A DNA stretch of 64,000 bases from Bacillus manliponensis. Lineage in GTDB: Bacteria; Bacillota; Bacilli; Bacillales; Bacillaceae_G. This document shows, piece by piece, positions 51,877 to 61,207 of this stretch. The position numbers and the translations under genes were made by a program. The first letter of the stretch is position 1. Each line of letters begins with the position of its first letter. The stretch lies in the NCBI RefSeq assembly GCF_000712595.1, contig NZ_JOTN01000008.1:62001-126000 (forward strand), in the 5' to 3' direction. The notes beneath the pieces were generated by a model, which searched no databases, was not told the DNA's origin, and saw only the letters and a list, made by a program, of their open reading frames with translations.

Positions 51877-53574
51877 TTATAAAATTTTTGTCTTAATTCT
51901 TTTTGAAGTGATTTTAACGGATGCATGAGGAACGATATGTTCAATCCAATTAAAGAATAGGTCCTCATCGAATGAATCAACAGGTATTGCTAGCAATTCT
52001 TCTTGCTGTGCATTGGAAAGAACAATGTAATCTCCAGAAGATCTCAGTTTCTCTAAACGTTCTCCCTTTTGGAACTTTCTTCTTTCACAATTCACGAAAG
52101 CAATTTCAGAAATATTTACTTTCCAAGCATTGTACATCGTTACATACTCAATGGATCCTCGTTTTAATTGAACTGAGGTTGCTCGTACTTCGCGATAATT
52201 CTTTTGTATAATCCACACTAAAACGGTAATGAAAGTAGCGATCAATAAGATTTCTATGAAACTTTTATCTTTCACATGAAAAATGGCAAACCCAGTTAAT
52301 AAAATAGAGCTAATTAGTCTCATATAATGAAATGAAGGACTAAATTCATAGATTGTCTCTTCACTTATCATTGCAAGTTCGTCATCATTACTTCCAAATT
52401 CAATTGCACGTTCAATATGCTCTTCGATTTCATATGCGTTTGCTTTTTCATAGCCTGTAAATGCTTCTATTTCTGCTGTGAATCCCGATTTCATTTTTTC
52501 TTTCTGTACACGAGCAACAGCTGTTAACTCTCCTTGTTCTTTCCAAGGAAGGTGGTCGCTCGTAAACTTTGTTACATAGTAAATCCAATTCGTACCATCT
52601 TCATCTTCTCGCTCGCATTCTGTCCAAAGTGTATGTTTATTTGGAAGATGTTTAAATTTACCTTCCAGTAACATTTCTTCGATTTGTCCAAGGACAAGCT
52701 GGTGTTGTGTTTTATATAGAGACGGGAATAAGTCTTCTTGCTCCATAAGTTGTAACTGTACTAGTAAAAAGCTACGTGTTTCAGAGGACTTTGCATATGT
52801 TTCATATATAGTTGGCCCAGCTTCAACCCCTCTTCTTGTTAATGAGATAAGAGCGCTACATGCAATCCAATCATCTTTTGCTAATAGTAATTGATTGAGA
52901 AAATGTTTTGTTTGAGAGTCTTGTAAAAATCCCATTACTCCGCAGTACATACTTAATTCCGAACGGAGTGGCAAGTACATATCACTCCACTGCTGATAGG
53001 CTTTTTCAAGACTATATTCTTTCTCATATAAGCCGTAACTTTTATATAGAGTTTCCGCTTTTGCTAACACTGTATGTTGTAGTAGTGCTTGATCTGACAG
53101 GGTTAAATTATATTGTTTATGTAGTAACAGTTGTAAAAGTTCCGGGAAAATATATTTGCCAATGCCATCTATGTCTTCGAGTAACCAAAATGGAACTGTC
53201 ACATGTTCATCGCAACTACGTGCTAACTGTAGAAATACTGGAATTCCTTTATAGTCATCGATATTTAATAAGGTTTCAAAAGTAACTTCTTTTGCTCTTG
53301 GTGAGAAATTTGAAAAATGTTGTTGTATAGGCGCAATCATACTTTCATTAGCATATTTATTTACAAAAGACATGATACAAAAGCTTGGATCATCTTGTTC
53401 ATTAAACGGTTTTGGATATGATTCACATGCAGCTTCAATGAGCTGCACTAGTATAGGAATTGATAACGTATTTTCTTCTATATTATGTAAATCAAGCATC
53501 GCTTGATAACGAATGTTAAAGTTGTTATCTTGCATGGCTGCACACAATTTCTTTATTTTCAAAGATAGTAACAT
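51877..53574 (-). CDS. HEAT-repeat-like protein with C-terminal membrane hairpin
   Basis: The 565-residue protein begins with an alpha-helical repeat region (DNNFNIRYQAMLDLHNIEENTLSIPILVQLI and ANESMIAPIQQHF through DDYKGIPVFLQLARSC) that resembles HEAT repeats over about 280 residues. A middle part follows, then two membrane helices near residues 418-436 and 441-460, and a C-terminal cytoplasmic domain of about 100 residues. I do not recognise the family. HEAT arrays usually bind partner proteins, so a membrane-tethered scaffold is a guess. Start has GGAGGG upstream; monocistronic. Confidence 0.68.
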   Translation of the reverse strand: MLLSLKIKKLCAAMQDNNFNIRYQAMLDLHNIEENTLSIPILVQLIEAACESYPKPFNEQDDPSFCIMSFVNKYANESMIAPIQQHFSNFSPRAKEVTFETLLNIDDYKGIPVFLQLARSCDEHVTVPFWLLEDIDGIGKYIFPELLQLLLHKQYNLTLSDQALLQHTVLAKAETLYKSYGLYEKEYSLEKAYQQWSDMYLPLRSELSMYCGVMGFLQDSQTKHFLNQLLLAKDDWIACSALISLTRRGVEAGPTIYETYAKSSETRSFLLVQLQLMEQEDLFPSLYKTQHQLVLGQIEEMLLEGKFKHLPNKHTLWTECEREDEDGTNWIYYVTKFTSDHLPWKEQGELTAVARVQKEKMKSGFTAEIEAFTGYEKANAYEIEEHIERAIEFGSNDDELAMISEETIYEFSPSFHYMRLISSILLTGFAIFHVKDKSFIEILLIATFITVLVWIIQKNYREVRATSVQLKRGSIEYVTMYNAWKVNISEIAFVNCERRKFQKGERLEKLRSSGDYIVLSNAQQEELLAIPVDSFDEDLFFNWIEHIVPHASVKITSKRIKTKIL

Positions 53575-53780
53575 AAGCCCTCCATATAGCTTTAGAATTG
53601 TAAGATATCCTTTAAGATAATGGATTTCATATGTATAAGCAACAAAAACCTTATGATAATAGAAAGTATAGTCATCGATGTTTTTAGCAGGGAAGAGTAA
53701 TAGAACTTTTCATAATATAAGATGAGAAAAATTGAAATTTTTCATGTTGGAAAGCGAATAACAAGTTCTAATAAAAAACG

Positions 53781-53829
53781 TTGCAAACTCTTCATATTTT
53801 GTTATGATAGTGTTACGAAAACGTTTGCA
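53781..53829 (+). promoter_or_regulatory. Promoter and LacI/CcpA-type operator of the glucosidase gene
   Basis: TTGCAA (53781-53786) and TATGAT (53803-53808) with a 16-bp spacer form a promoter. CGAAAACGTTTGCA at 53816-53829 lies at the start point and fits the LacI/CcpA operator form except for its first base. Repression by a sugar-responsive regulator or by CcpA is expected. Confidence 0.72.
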
Positions 53830-53860
53830 TTATTTCATGCATGAGGAGAGAGACAATATG

Positions 53861-55525
53861 ATGAACAAAACTTGGTGGAAAGAAGCAGTCGCTTATCAAA
53901 TTTATCCTCGTAGTTTTATGGATTCAAATGGTGACGGTATTGGCGATTTACAAGGTATGATTTCAAAGTTGGATTACTTAAAAGACTTAGGGATAGATGT
54001 AATTTGGATTTGTCCAATGTACAAATCACCGAATGATGATAATGGTTATGATATTAGTGACTATCAAGAAATTATGGACGAATTTGGTACGATGGCTGAT
54101 TTTGATCAATTATTAGAAGAAGTTCATAAGCGCGGAATGAAACTTATTATTGATTTAGTTATTAATCATACGAGTGATGAGCATCCATGGTTTATTGAAT
54201 CTCGTTCTTCTAAAGATAATCCAAAGCGTGATTGGTACATTTGGCGTGACGGAAAAGATGGAAAAGAGCCGAATAACTGGGAAAGTATCTTCAATGGTTC
54301 AGCTTGGGAATATGATGAAGAAACAGATCAATACTACTTACATTTATTCTCACGTAAGCAACCAGATTTAAACTGGGAAAACGAAGAGGTTCGTGAAGCT
54401 TTATATGACACAGTAAATTGGTGGTTAGATAAAGGAATTGATGGCTTCCGCGTTGATGCGATTAGTCATATTAAAAAAGAAGATGGCATGAAAGATATGC
54501 CAAATCCAAAAGGTTTAAAATATGTTTCTTCTTTCGATAAACATATGAATGTAGACGGTATTCAGCCACTTTTAGAAGAGCTAAAAGAGAGAACTTTTTC
54601 TAACTATGATATTATGACGGTTGGTGAAGCAAACGGTGTGAAAATTGAAGATGCTGAGCTTTGGGTTGGAGAAGAGAACGGCAAGTTCAATATGGTATTC
54701 CAGTTTGAACATTTAAGTTTATGGGATGCAGAAAAGAAGAAAGAGCTTGATGTTGTTGGACTAAAAAAGGTATTAACAAAATGGCAAAAAGGTTTAGAGA
54801 ATAAAGGTTGGAATGCATTGTACATTGAGAATCATGATAAGCCACGTATCGTATCTACTTGGGGAGATGATGCGCAGTATTGGCGCGAAAGTGCAACAGC
54901 ATTAGGAGCATTGTACTTCTTTATGCATGGGACGCCGTTTATTTATCAAGGTCAAGAAATTGGTATGACAAATGTTCAATTTCCAAATATCGAGGATTAT
55001 GATGATGTAGCAGTTAAAAATTTATATCGCGAAAAAATCGCAGAAGGTGTTTCGCATAAAGAGATGATGGAGATTATTTGGGCATCTTGCCGTGATAATT
55101 CACGTACACCAATGCAATGGAATAAAGAAGAAAACGCTGGGTTTACAACAGGTACACCTTGGTTTGGTATGAATCCAAATTACAAAGATATTAATGTTGA
55201 AGCGCAAGAAGCTGATTCCGAATCTATTTTAAACTTCTATAAAAAGATGATTCGTCTGAAAAAAGAGAATGAAGTATTTAATTATGGCACGTATGATTTA
55301 TTGTTAGAAGAAGATCCACAAATTTATGCATATACACGTACGCTTGGTGAGGAAAAAGTAATTGTAATTAGTAACATTTCAAAGAGTGAAGCAGTATATG
55401 AAGAGGAAGCATTCGCTCTAGAATGCAATCGTTTGCTTTTAAATAACTATGAAGTAGCAAATCATGAAGCAACAACAAAAATTGAATTAAAACCTTATGA
55501 GACAAGAGTTTATCGTATTTCTTAA
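53861..55525 (+). CDS. malL: Oligo-1,6-glucosidase / alpha-glucosidase (GH13)
   Basis: This cytoplasmic glycosidase removes glucose from isomaltose-type or maltose-type oligosaccharides, possibly phosphorylated ones. The 554-residue protein starts TWWKEAVAYQIYPRSFMDSNGDGIGDL, has QPDLNWEN, catalytic nucleophile Asp199 in GFRVDAIS, acid Glu256 in TVGEANG and Asp326 in ENHDKPR, and TPMQWN. It is close in length and sequence to the B. cereus oligo-1,6-glucosidase. ATG 53861 matches that start; ATG 53858 is also possible. The PTS gene downstream suggests its substrate arrives by PTS, so a 6-phospho-disaccharide hydrolase such as trehalose-6-phosphate hydrolase is the alternative. Confidence 0.88.
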   Translation: MNKTWWKEAVAYQIYPRSFMDSNGDGIGDLQGMISKLDYLKDLGIDVIWICPMYKSPNDDNGYDISDYQEIMDEFGTMADFDQLLEEVHKRGMKLIIDLVINHTSDEHPWFIESRSSKDNPKRDWYIWRDGKDGKEPNNWESIFNGSAWEYDEETDQYYLHLFSRKQPDLNWENEEVREALYDTVNWWLDKGIDGFRVDAISHIKKEDGMKDMPNPKGLKYVSSFDKHMNVDGIQPLLEELKERTFSNYDIMTVGEANGVKIEDAELWVGEENGKFNMVFQFEHLSLWDAEKKKELDVVGLKKVLTKWQKGLENKGWNALYIENHDKPRIVSTWGDDAQYWRESATALGALYFFMHGTPFIYQGQEIGMTNVQFPNIEDYDDVAVKNLYREKIAEGVSHKEMMEIIWASCRDNSRTPMQWNKEENAGFTTGTPWFGMNPNYKDINVEAQEADSESILNFYKKMIRLKKENEVFNYGTYDLLLEEDPQIYAYTRTLGEEKVIVISNISKSEAVYEEEAFALECNRLLLNNYEVANHEATTKIELKPYETRVYRIS

Positions 55526-55558
55526 TAAAAAGGATGCTAGAAATAGCATCCTTTTTAT
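55526..55558 (+). terminator. Intrinsic terminator after the glucosidase gene
   Basis: AAAAAGGATGCTA and TAGCATCCTTTTT form a 13-bp stem over GAAA, with T-rich end. Confidence 0.92.
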
Positions 55559-55595
55559 TAAAAATTTATATTTTATTAAAAATATGATTGCAAAG

Positions 55596-55664
55596 TGAAA
55601 ACGCTTTTATTACAATAGATTTATGAAAACGGTTGCGTAAATTTATCAAAAGGAATCGTTTTCA
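55596..55664. promoter_or_regulatory. Three LacI/CcpA-type operator-like sites before the PTS gene
   Basis: TGAAAACGCTTTTA (55596-55609), TGAAAACGGTTGCG (55624-55637) and, on the other strand, TGAAAACGATTCC (55652-55664) lie within 70 bp. They share the TGAAAACG half-site with the operator upstream of the glucosidase gene (one base different there), pointing to joint control by one repressor, CcpA, or both. Confidence 0.62.
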
Positions 55665-55726
55665 TTGAATGAATGCACTTATATTTATAAAAGAAATGAT
55701 ATATATAAAAGGGGAGGACAAGAAAG

Positions 55727-57364
55727 ATGAAAATTACATCTTTTGATTTTTGGCAAAAGTTCGGAAAAGCGTTACTTGTTGTTGTAGCGGTTATGCCAGC
55801 TGCTGGCCTGATGGTTTCTATCGGGAAACTTATCGGGATGTTTGCTGGTGATATCAATGCTGTTCATACGATTGCTAGAGTTGTAGAAGATATCGGCTGG
55901 GCAATTATTACGAACTTGCACATTTTATTTGCTGTCGCAATTGGGGGATCGTGGGCAAAAGATCGTGCAGGTGGTGCATTTGCAGCGCTTATCGCATTTA
56001 TTTTAACGAATCGTATTACAGGAGCATTGTTTGGTGTAAACAGTGAAATGTTAGCGGATTCAAAAGCAGAAGTATCTTCTTTATTAGCTGGGGACTTACT
56101 TGTTAAAGATTACTTCACATCTGTGCTTGGTGCACCTGCATTAAACATGGGAGTATTTATTGGTATTATTTCAGGTTTCTTAGGAGCTACATTATATAAT
56201 AAATATTATAACTATGATCGATTACCACAAGCATTAGCGTTCTTTAACGGAAAACGTTTTGTACCATTCGTAGTAATTGTTGGTTCCACAGTAACGGCAA
56301 TTATTTTATCATTATTATGGCCATTCGTTCAAAATGGGTTAAACGAATTTGGACGTTGGATTGCTACTTCAAAAGATAGTGCACCAATTGTTGCACCATT
56401 CGTATATGGTACGTTAGAGCGTTTACTATTACCATTTGGCTTGCATCATATGTTGACGGTTCCAATGAACTATACAGAGCTTGGTGGCACATATACGATG
56501 TTAACGGGTACAAAGATTGGACAAGTTGTAGCAGGACAAGATCCACTTTGGCTTGCTTGGATTACAGATTTAAATAACTTACTAGCGGCTGGCGATGTGA
56601 AAGCATATGAGCAGTTACTAAATGAAGTTGTACCAGCTCGTTTTAAAGCAGGACAAGTTATTATTTCAACAGCTTCTTTAATTGGTATTGCATTTGCAAT
56701 GTACCGTAACGTTGATAAAGAAAAGCGTAATAAATATAAACCAATGTTCCTTTCTGCAGCACTAGCAGTATTTTTAACAGGTGTAACAGAACCGATTGAG
56801 TTTATGTTCATGTTTATTGCTCCGGTATTATATGTTGTGTATGCGATTACAACTGGTTTAGCGTTTGCATTAGCAGATTTAATTGATTTACGTGTTCATG
56901 CCTTTGGATTTATCGAGCTATTAACACGTACGCCAATGATGGTGAATGCAGGATTAACAAAAGACTTAATTAACTTCGTAGTTGTATCACTTGCATTCTT
57001 TGGTTTAAACTTTGCATTATTCAACTTCTTAATCAAAAAGTTCAATATACCAACACCAGGTCGTGCTGGTAACTACATTGATAATGAAGAAGCAGGAGAA
57101 GCTAATGAAGGAAATGTGAAAGAAGGATCATTAGCTGGAACGATTATCGAGTTACTAGGTGGGCCAGAGAATATTGAGGACGTAGATGCTTGTATGACAC
57201 GCTTACGTGTAACTGTAAAGAATACAGAACTTGTCGCATCAGAACAAGAATGGAAACAAAACGGTGCGCTTGGATTAATTGTAAAAGATAAGGGAGTACA
57301 AGCGATTTATGGTCCGAAAGCTGACGTAATTAAGTCAGACATTCAAGATCAATTAGGTGCATAA
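55727..57364 (+). CDS. PTS IICB component, glucose/maltose family
   Basis: The 545-residue sugar transporter-kinase has an N-terminal EIIC domain with about ten helices (VVVAVMPAAGLMVSIGKLIGM, the GGSWAKDRAGGAFAALIAFI segment, the substrate loop GTLERLLLPFGLHHMLTVP and the TGVTEPIEFMFMF motif) and a C-terminal EIIB domain with phospho-Cys489 in DVDACMTRLRVTV. No IIA domain is attached, so it must borrow one, probably from the glucose system. It groups with MalX/GlvC-like glucose-type PTS proteins. ATG 55727 follows AAGGGGAGG. An alpha-glucoside such as maltose is the likely substrate given the upstream glucosidase. Confidence 0.93.
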   Translation: MKITSFDFWQKFGKALLVVVAVMPAAGLMVSIGKLIGMFAGDINAVHTIARVVEDIGWAIITNLHILFAVAIGGSWAKDRAGGAFAALIAFILTNRITGALFGVNSEMLADSKAEVSSLLAGDLLVKDYFTSVLGAPALNMGVFIGIISGFLGATLYNKYYNYDRLPQALAFFNGKRFVPFVVIVGSTVTAIILSLLWPFVQNGLNEFGRWIATSKDSAPIVAPFVYGTLERLLLPFGLHHMLTVPMNYTELGGTYTMLTGTKIGQVVAGQDPLWLAWITDLNNLLAAGDVKAYEQLLNEVVPARFKAGQVIISTASLIGIAFAMYRNVDKEKRNKYKPMFLSAALAVFLTGVTEPIEFMFMFIAPVLYVVYAITTGLAFALADLIDLRVHAFGFIELLTRTPMMVNAGLTKDLINFVVVSLAFFGLNFALFNFLIKKFNIPTPGRAGNYIDNEEAGEANEGNVKEGSLAGTIIELLGGPENIEDVDACMTRLRVTVKNTELVASEQEWKQNGALGLIVKDKGVQAIYGPKADVIKSDIQDQLGA

Positions 57365-57367
57365 TTC

Positions 57368-58159
57368 ATGAAATTATTAACTTTAAATTGTCATTCGTGG
57401 CAAGAAGAAAATCAGCTTGAAAAAATTGAGCATCTTGCAAAGGTCATTCAAGAACGTAATTATGATGTCATTGCTTTGCAAGAAGTGAGCCAGTCCATTG
57501 AGGCAGAGCATGCACACCATAATATGAAGCGCGATAATTATGGGCTTGTACTGCTTGATGAATTAGCAAAGCTTGGAGTAACAGGTTACAGCATTGTATG
57601 GGACTTTGCCCATATTGGCTACGATGTATATGAAGAAGGATTAGCAATTTTAACGAAGCATCCAATTGTAAAGCAAGATTCATTTTTTATATCGAATAGT
57701 ACGGATACAACATATTGGAAAACACGTAAAATTGTAAGCGTAACGGTTTCTTATGAAGGGAAAGAAGTTACATGTTATTCTTGTCATCTTGGCTGGTGGA
57801 ATGATGAAGAAAATCCATTTTCATTCCAAGTAGAGCAGTTAATGAATCATGTGAATGCAGAAGAGTTATCATTCTTCCTTGGTGATTTTAATAATAATGC
57901 TCATATTAGGGATGAAGGATACGATTATTTACGAAGTAAAGGTTTATATGACACGTACGAACTTGCAGAAGAAAAAGATGCTGGTACAACAGTAAAAGGA
58001 AAAATTGCTGGTTGGGATGAAAATCAAGAAGAGTTACGAATTGATTTAATCCTAAGTAATCAACCTGTTAAAGTTGTATCGTCACAAGTCATTTTTAATG
58101 GTGTGAATAAAAAGGTTATATCTGATCACTTCGGTTTAGAAGTACAGATTCGTATGTAG
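57368..58159 (+). CDS. Endonuclease/exonuclease/phosphatase-family hydrolase
   Basis: The 263-residue EEP-fold enzyme has MKLLTLNCHSWQEENQ, VIALQEVSQS, the CHLGWWNDEENPFSFQVEQL segment near residue 138, LGDFNNNAHI near 173, RIDLILSN and the final SDHFGLEVQI, so all metal and catalytic residues expected of the fold are visible. There is no signal peptide. It starts 3 bp after the PTS gene stop and must be in the same operon, which argues for a role in sugar-phosphate or phosphodiester metabolism rather than DNA repair, but the substrate is unknown. Confidence 0.87.
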   Translation: MKLLTLNCHSWQEENQLEKIEHLAKVIQERNYDVIALQEVSQSIEAEHAHHNMKRDNYGLVLLDELAKLGVTGYSIVWDFAHIGYDVYEEGLAILTKHPIVKQDSFFISNSTDTTYWKTRKIVSVTVSYEGKEVTCYSCHLGWWNDEENPFSFQVEQLMNHVNAEELSFFLGDFNNNAHIRDEGYDYLRSKGLYDTYELAEEKDAGTTVKGKIAGWDENQEELRIDLILSNQPVKVVSSQVIFNGVNKKVISDHFGLEVQIRM

Positions 58160-58175
58160 AAGTAGAAACAAAAAA

Positions 58176-58218
58176 TAAAAGCCAACTATTTTCTTCTTGA
58201 AAATAGTTGGTTTTTTAT
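58176..58218 (+). terminator. Intrinsic terminator of the alpha-glucoside operon
   Basis: AAAGCCAACTATTTTC and GAAAATAGTTGGTTTTTT form a 14-bp or longer stem. Its T tract contains the TTTAT at which a bcr1-like repeat is inserted. Confidence 0.9.
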
Positions 58219-58313
58219 TTTGCATTAACGAGCAGGCCGTAAAAGCTTGATTGGTTGGGCTGACAATCAGTGGGGGATGAAGAGAACCCTCACTAAGTGA
58301 AGTTTCACTTTAT
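58214..58313 (-). repeat. bcr1-like repeat inserted in a terminator T tract
   Basis: A 100-bp inverted copy bounded by TTTAT at 58214-58218 and 58309-58313. It has both ends and the CAGTGGGGG hairpin but lacks the long central stem, like the copy at 8992. The remainder of the 58160-58504 gap is the AT-rich leader of the next gene. Confidence 0.82.
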
Positions 58314-58504
58314 TACATTTGAAGTGTAGTTGATATGTATGAATGTAATACCATTTTAGTCATTTTGTACTCATTTTTTCTTTTTTACATTATATAATAA
58401 TTACATAAGCTTATTCGCAAAATATAAAAGGGTGTTTCATGAGGGGATATTTCTAGTCGACATGTAATGAAGGGAAATAAACTAACAACTAGGTGATAAA
58501 TGAC

Positions 58505-61159
58505 ATGAAACAAATATGGCGTATTTATACGACAGATATTCGTAATGTAACAAAGCATTGGGCTGCAATTGTTATCGTATTAGGTTTGGCGATTTTGCCG
58601 TCGCTTTATGCGTGGTTTAACATTGAGGCTTCTTGGGACCCGTATGCTAATACAGGAGAAGTGCCAATTGCAGTATCCAATGAGGATAAGGGAACGAATT
58701 TAAGAGGGAAAGATATTAATATCGGGAATGAAGTGGTTGATTCATTAAAGAAAAATAAGAGCCTTGGCTGGCAGTTCGTCGATGAAGAGAAAGCAATTCA
58801 TGGTGTTGAACATGGCGATTATTATGCAAGTATCACGATTCCAGCAGATTTCTCAGAAAAGATCGCAACTGTTATTAGTGATGAACAAAAAAAACCAGAG
58901 ATTCAGTACTATGTAAATGAAAAGGTTAACGCAATTGCACCGAAAATTACTGTCAAAGGTGCAACAGGTATCACGGAAGAAATCAGTAAAAACTTTGTGA
59001 AAACAGCTAACGCTGAAATCTTTAAGATTTTTAACGAACTTGGAATCGATTTAGAAACAAATTTACCAAGTATTGAAAAGGTGAAAGAACTTGTCTTTAA
59101 ACTAGAGGGGAAATTCCCTGAGTTATATGAACTAGTTGATACAGCATTAACAGATGCAGAGAAAGCAGAAGGACTTGTGAAAACGGCGCAAGATGTGTTG
59201 CCGACGGTAGAGAGTGTCATTCGTGATGGACAACAAATGACGAAAAACTTGGACGCATTCTTTGTAACGAATGAACAAGTATTACAAGATGCGCCAGCAA
59301 CAATTAAAAGAGACTTAATGCTGTTACAAAAAGGTGCGGATGGTGCAGCACAACTTACGGATATGTTGAAAGATCCAGTAGCGCAGCTGAATAAAGATAC
59401 AGTAAAAAGTAAAATCCAAGGAATCCAAGAGACAGTGCAGGCCGTGCAGGATACAGCTACTCATATTCCAGAGAGCACAGGGAAAGTAAGAGAAGTATTA
59501 AATACAGCTGAACCAGTAGCAGAACAAATAAAACCGCATTTAGATAATATTGATCGTATGTCTGCGACAGCTATAGAACAAGTAGATCTCGCTATTAAAA
59601 TGTTGGAGACATCGGAACAACTTTCTAATATGCCATATAGAGAAGAAATAGTTAAGTTATTGACGGATCAAAAAACACAACTTGAAAAGATTAATCAATA
59701 TGCAAAAAGTGGATCAGAAGCAGCTGGTGCTATTACAGAAAATAAGCAATCTATAGAAAGTGCATTAAATAACATCGATCAAGCAGCAGGAAATGTTGTG
59801 ACGATGACAGGGTCTGCTAATTCATCACTGAACAAAGCAATGAATTGGGTTGAAAATGGTGGTAGTAACCCGAACTTAGAACCAGCAAAAAATGGACTAA
59901 CAAGCTTACAGTCACAGTTTGAAAGCGGGATTAAAATTATTGATGGAATTATCCCTGTGTTAAACGACGCAAATAACATTGCCGGTAATCTTGGAAAGAC
60001 GACAAATATTCCAAATACAATTGATAACTTAAATACGGTAAAAGGTAGTCTACAAGAAGGAACAAAATTAACAGCTAAATTAATTAATGGCGTTGATAAA
60101 GGACAGCAACCAGCAAAAGATGTAGTTGATAGCTTAAATGCGATTTCTAAAAATGCATCAGCAAGCATTGGTGATATTTTAGCAACATATGATTCAGAAA
60201 TTGTTCCAGCTTTCAATGACGCAATTGAGAGAGTAAAGCGTATGTCTACGAACACTTCTGACATTTTAAATGAAGCAAATCAAAGTTTGCCAGATGTAAA
60301 GACTGTATTAGAAGATGCTTCAAAAGGGCTTGTAAAAGGAGAAGCAGAAGTTCAAAAGATTAAAGAGGAAATGCCTGCTGCAGAACAAAAAATTAAAGAG
60401 CTTGCAAATAAAATTCGTGAGTTTGAACAAACAGAGGATATGCAGGAAATTATTCGTCTTCTAAAAAATGACGTGGAAAAACAAAGTGATTACTTTGCGA
60501 ATCCGGTAAATTTAAAAGAGAATAAATTATTCCCGATTCCAAATTACGGTTCTGCTATGTCACCATTCTATACAGTACTAGCGCTATGGGTAGGGGCGTT
60601 ATTAATGGTTTCATTATTAACGGTAGAAGTGCACCATGATCAAGCGGAAGAATATAAGAGTTATCAAGTTTATTTCGGACGTTTGTTAACATTCTTATCC
60701 ATTGGATTTATGCAAGCATTTATCGTAACAATGGGGAATTTATTTATTCTTGAAACATATGTTGTAGATAAGTTTTGGTTTGTTGTATTTGGCTTATTTA
60801 TTAGTGCCGTGTTTGTTTGTATCGTGTATTCACTTGTTTCGGTATTTGGAAACATTGGGAAAACGATGGCAATTATTTTACTTGTATTGCAAGTAGCGGG
60901 TTCAGGTGGTACATTCCCAATTCAAATGACGCCGCACTTCTTCCAAACGATTTACCCATTTTTACCGTTTACGTATGCGATTAGTGTTATTCGTGAAACC
61001 GTTGGTGGTATGCTTTGGGATATTGTGTTGGTGGACTTAGCTGTGCTAAGTATATATATCGTTGTGATGTTCATTATTGCGCTCTTACTGAAAAAGAAAA
61101 TTAATAAATCTAGTGAGAGATTTGTGAACAATGCGAAGGGAAGTAAGTTAATACATTAA
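58505..61159 (+). CDS. yhgE: YhgE/Pip family membrane protein
   Basis: The 884-residue protein has the family layout: an N-terminal membrane helix (ivivLGLAILPSLYAWFNIEASWDPYANTGEVPIAVSNEDKG around residues 20-65), a large extracytoplasmic part of about 600 residues full of heptad-like coiled-coil and AxxA repeats, and five or six C-terminal helices (about 690-870) of the ABC-2 transporter type, including GSGGTFPIQMTPHFFQTIYPFLPFTYAI. Relatives are the phage infection protein Pip of Lactococcus and B. subtilis YhgE; ESX/type VII secretion accessory proteins share the fold. ATG 58505 follows AGGTGAT by seven bases. It is monocistronic. Confidence 0.88.
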   Translation: MKQIWRIYTTDIRNVTKHWAAIVIVLGLAILPSLYAWFNIEASWDPYANTGEVPIAVSNEDKGTNLRGKDINIGNEVVDSLKKNKSLGWQFVDEEKAIHGVEHGDYYASITIPADFSEKIATVISDEQKKPEIQYYVNEKVNAIAPKITVKGATGITEEISKNFVKTANAEIFKIFNELGIDLETNLPSIEKVKELVFKLEGKFPELYELVDTALTDAEKAEGLVKTAQDVLPTVESVIRDGQQMTKNLDAFFVTNEQVLQDAPATIKRDLMLLQKGADGAAQLTDMLKDPVAQLNKDTVKSKIQGIQETVQAVQDTATHIPESTGKVREVLNTAEPVAEQIKPHLDNIDRMSATAIEQVDLAIKMLETSEQLSNMPYREEIVKLLTDQKTQLEKINQYAKSGSEAAGAITENKQSIESALNNIDQAAGNVVTMTGSANSSLNKAMNWVENGGSNPNLEPAKNGLTSLQSQFESGIKIIDGIIPVLNDANNIAGNLGKTTNIPNTIDNLNTVKGSLQEGTKLTAKLINGVDKGQQPAKDVVDSLNAISKNASASIGDILATYDSEIVPAFNDAIERVKRMSTNTSDILNEANQSLPDVKTVLEDASKGLVKGEAEVQKIKEEMPAAEQKIKELANKIREFEQTEDMQEIIRLLKNDVEKQSDYFANPVNLKENKLFPIPNYGSAMSPFYTVLALWVGALLMVSLLTVEVHHDQAEEYKSYQVYFGRLLTFLSIGFMQAFIVTMGNLFILETYVVDKFWFVVFGLFISAVFVCIVYSLVSVFGNIGKTMAIILLVLQVAGSGGTFPIQMTPHFFQTIYPFLPFTYAISVIRETVGGMLWDIVLVDLAVLSIYIVVMFIIALLLKKKINKSSERFVNNAKGSKLIH

Positions 61160-61161
61160 AG

Positions 61162-61198
61162 AAAAAGGTTTCTGCCAATTCGGCAGAAACCTTTTTTA
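61162..61198. terminator. Bidirectional intrinsic terminator
   Basis: AAAAAGGTTTCTGCC and GGCAGAAACCTTTTTT form a 15-bp stem between convergent yhgE and topB. Confidence 0.92.
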
Positions 61199-61207
61199 AT
61201 ATCTAGA

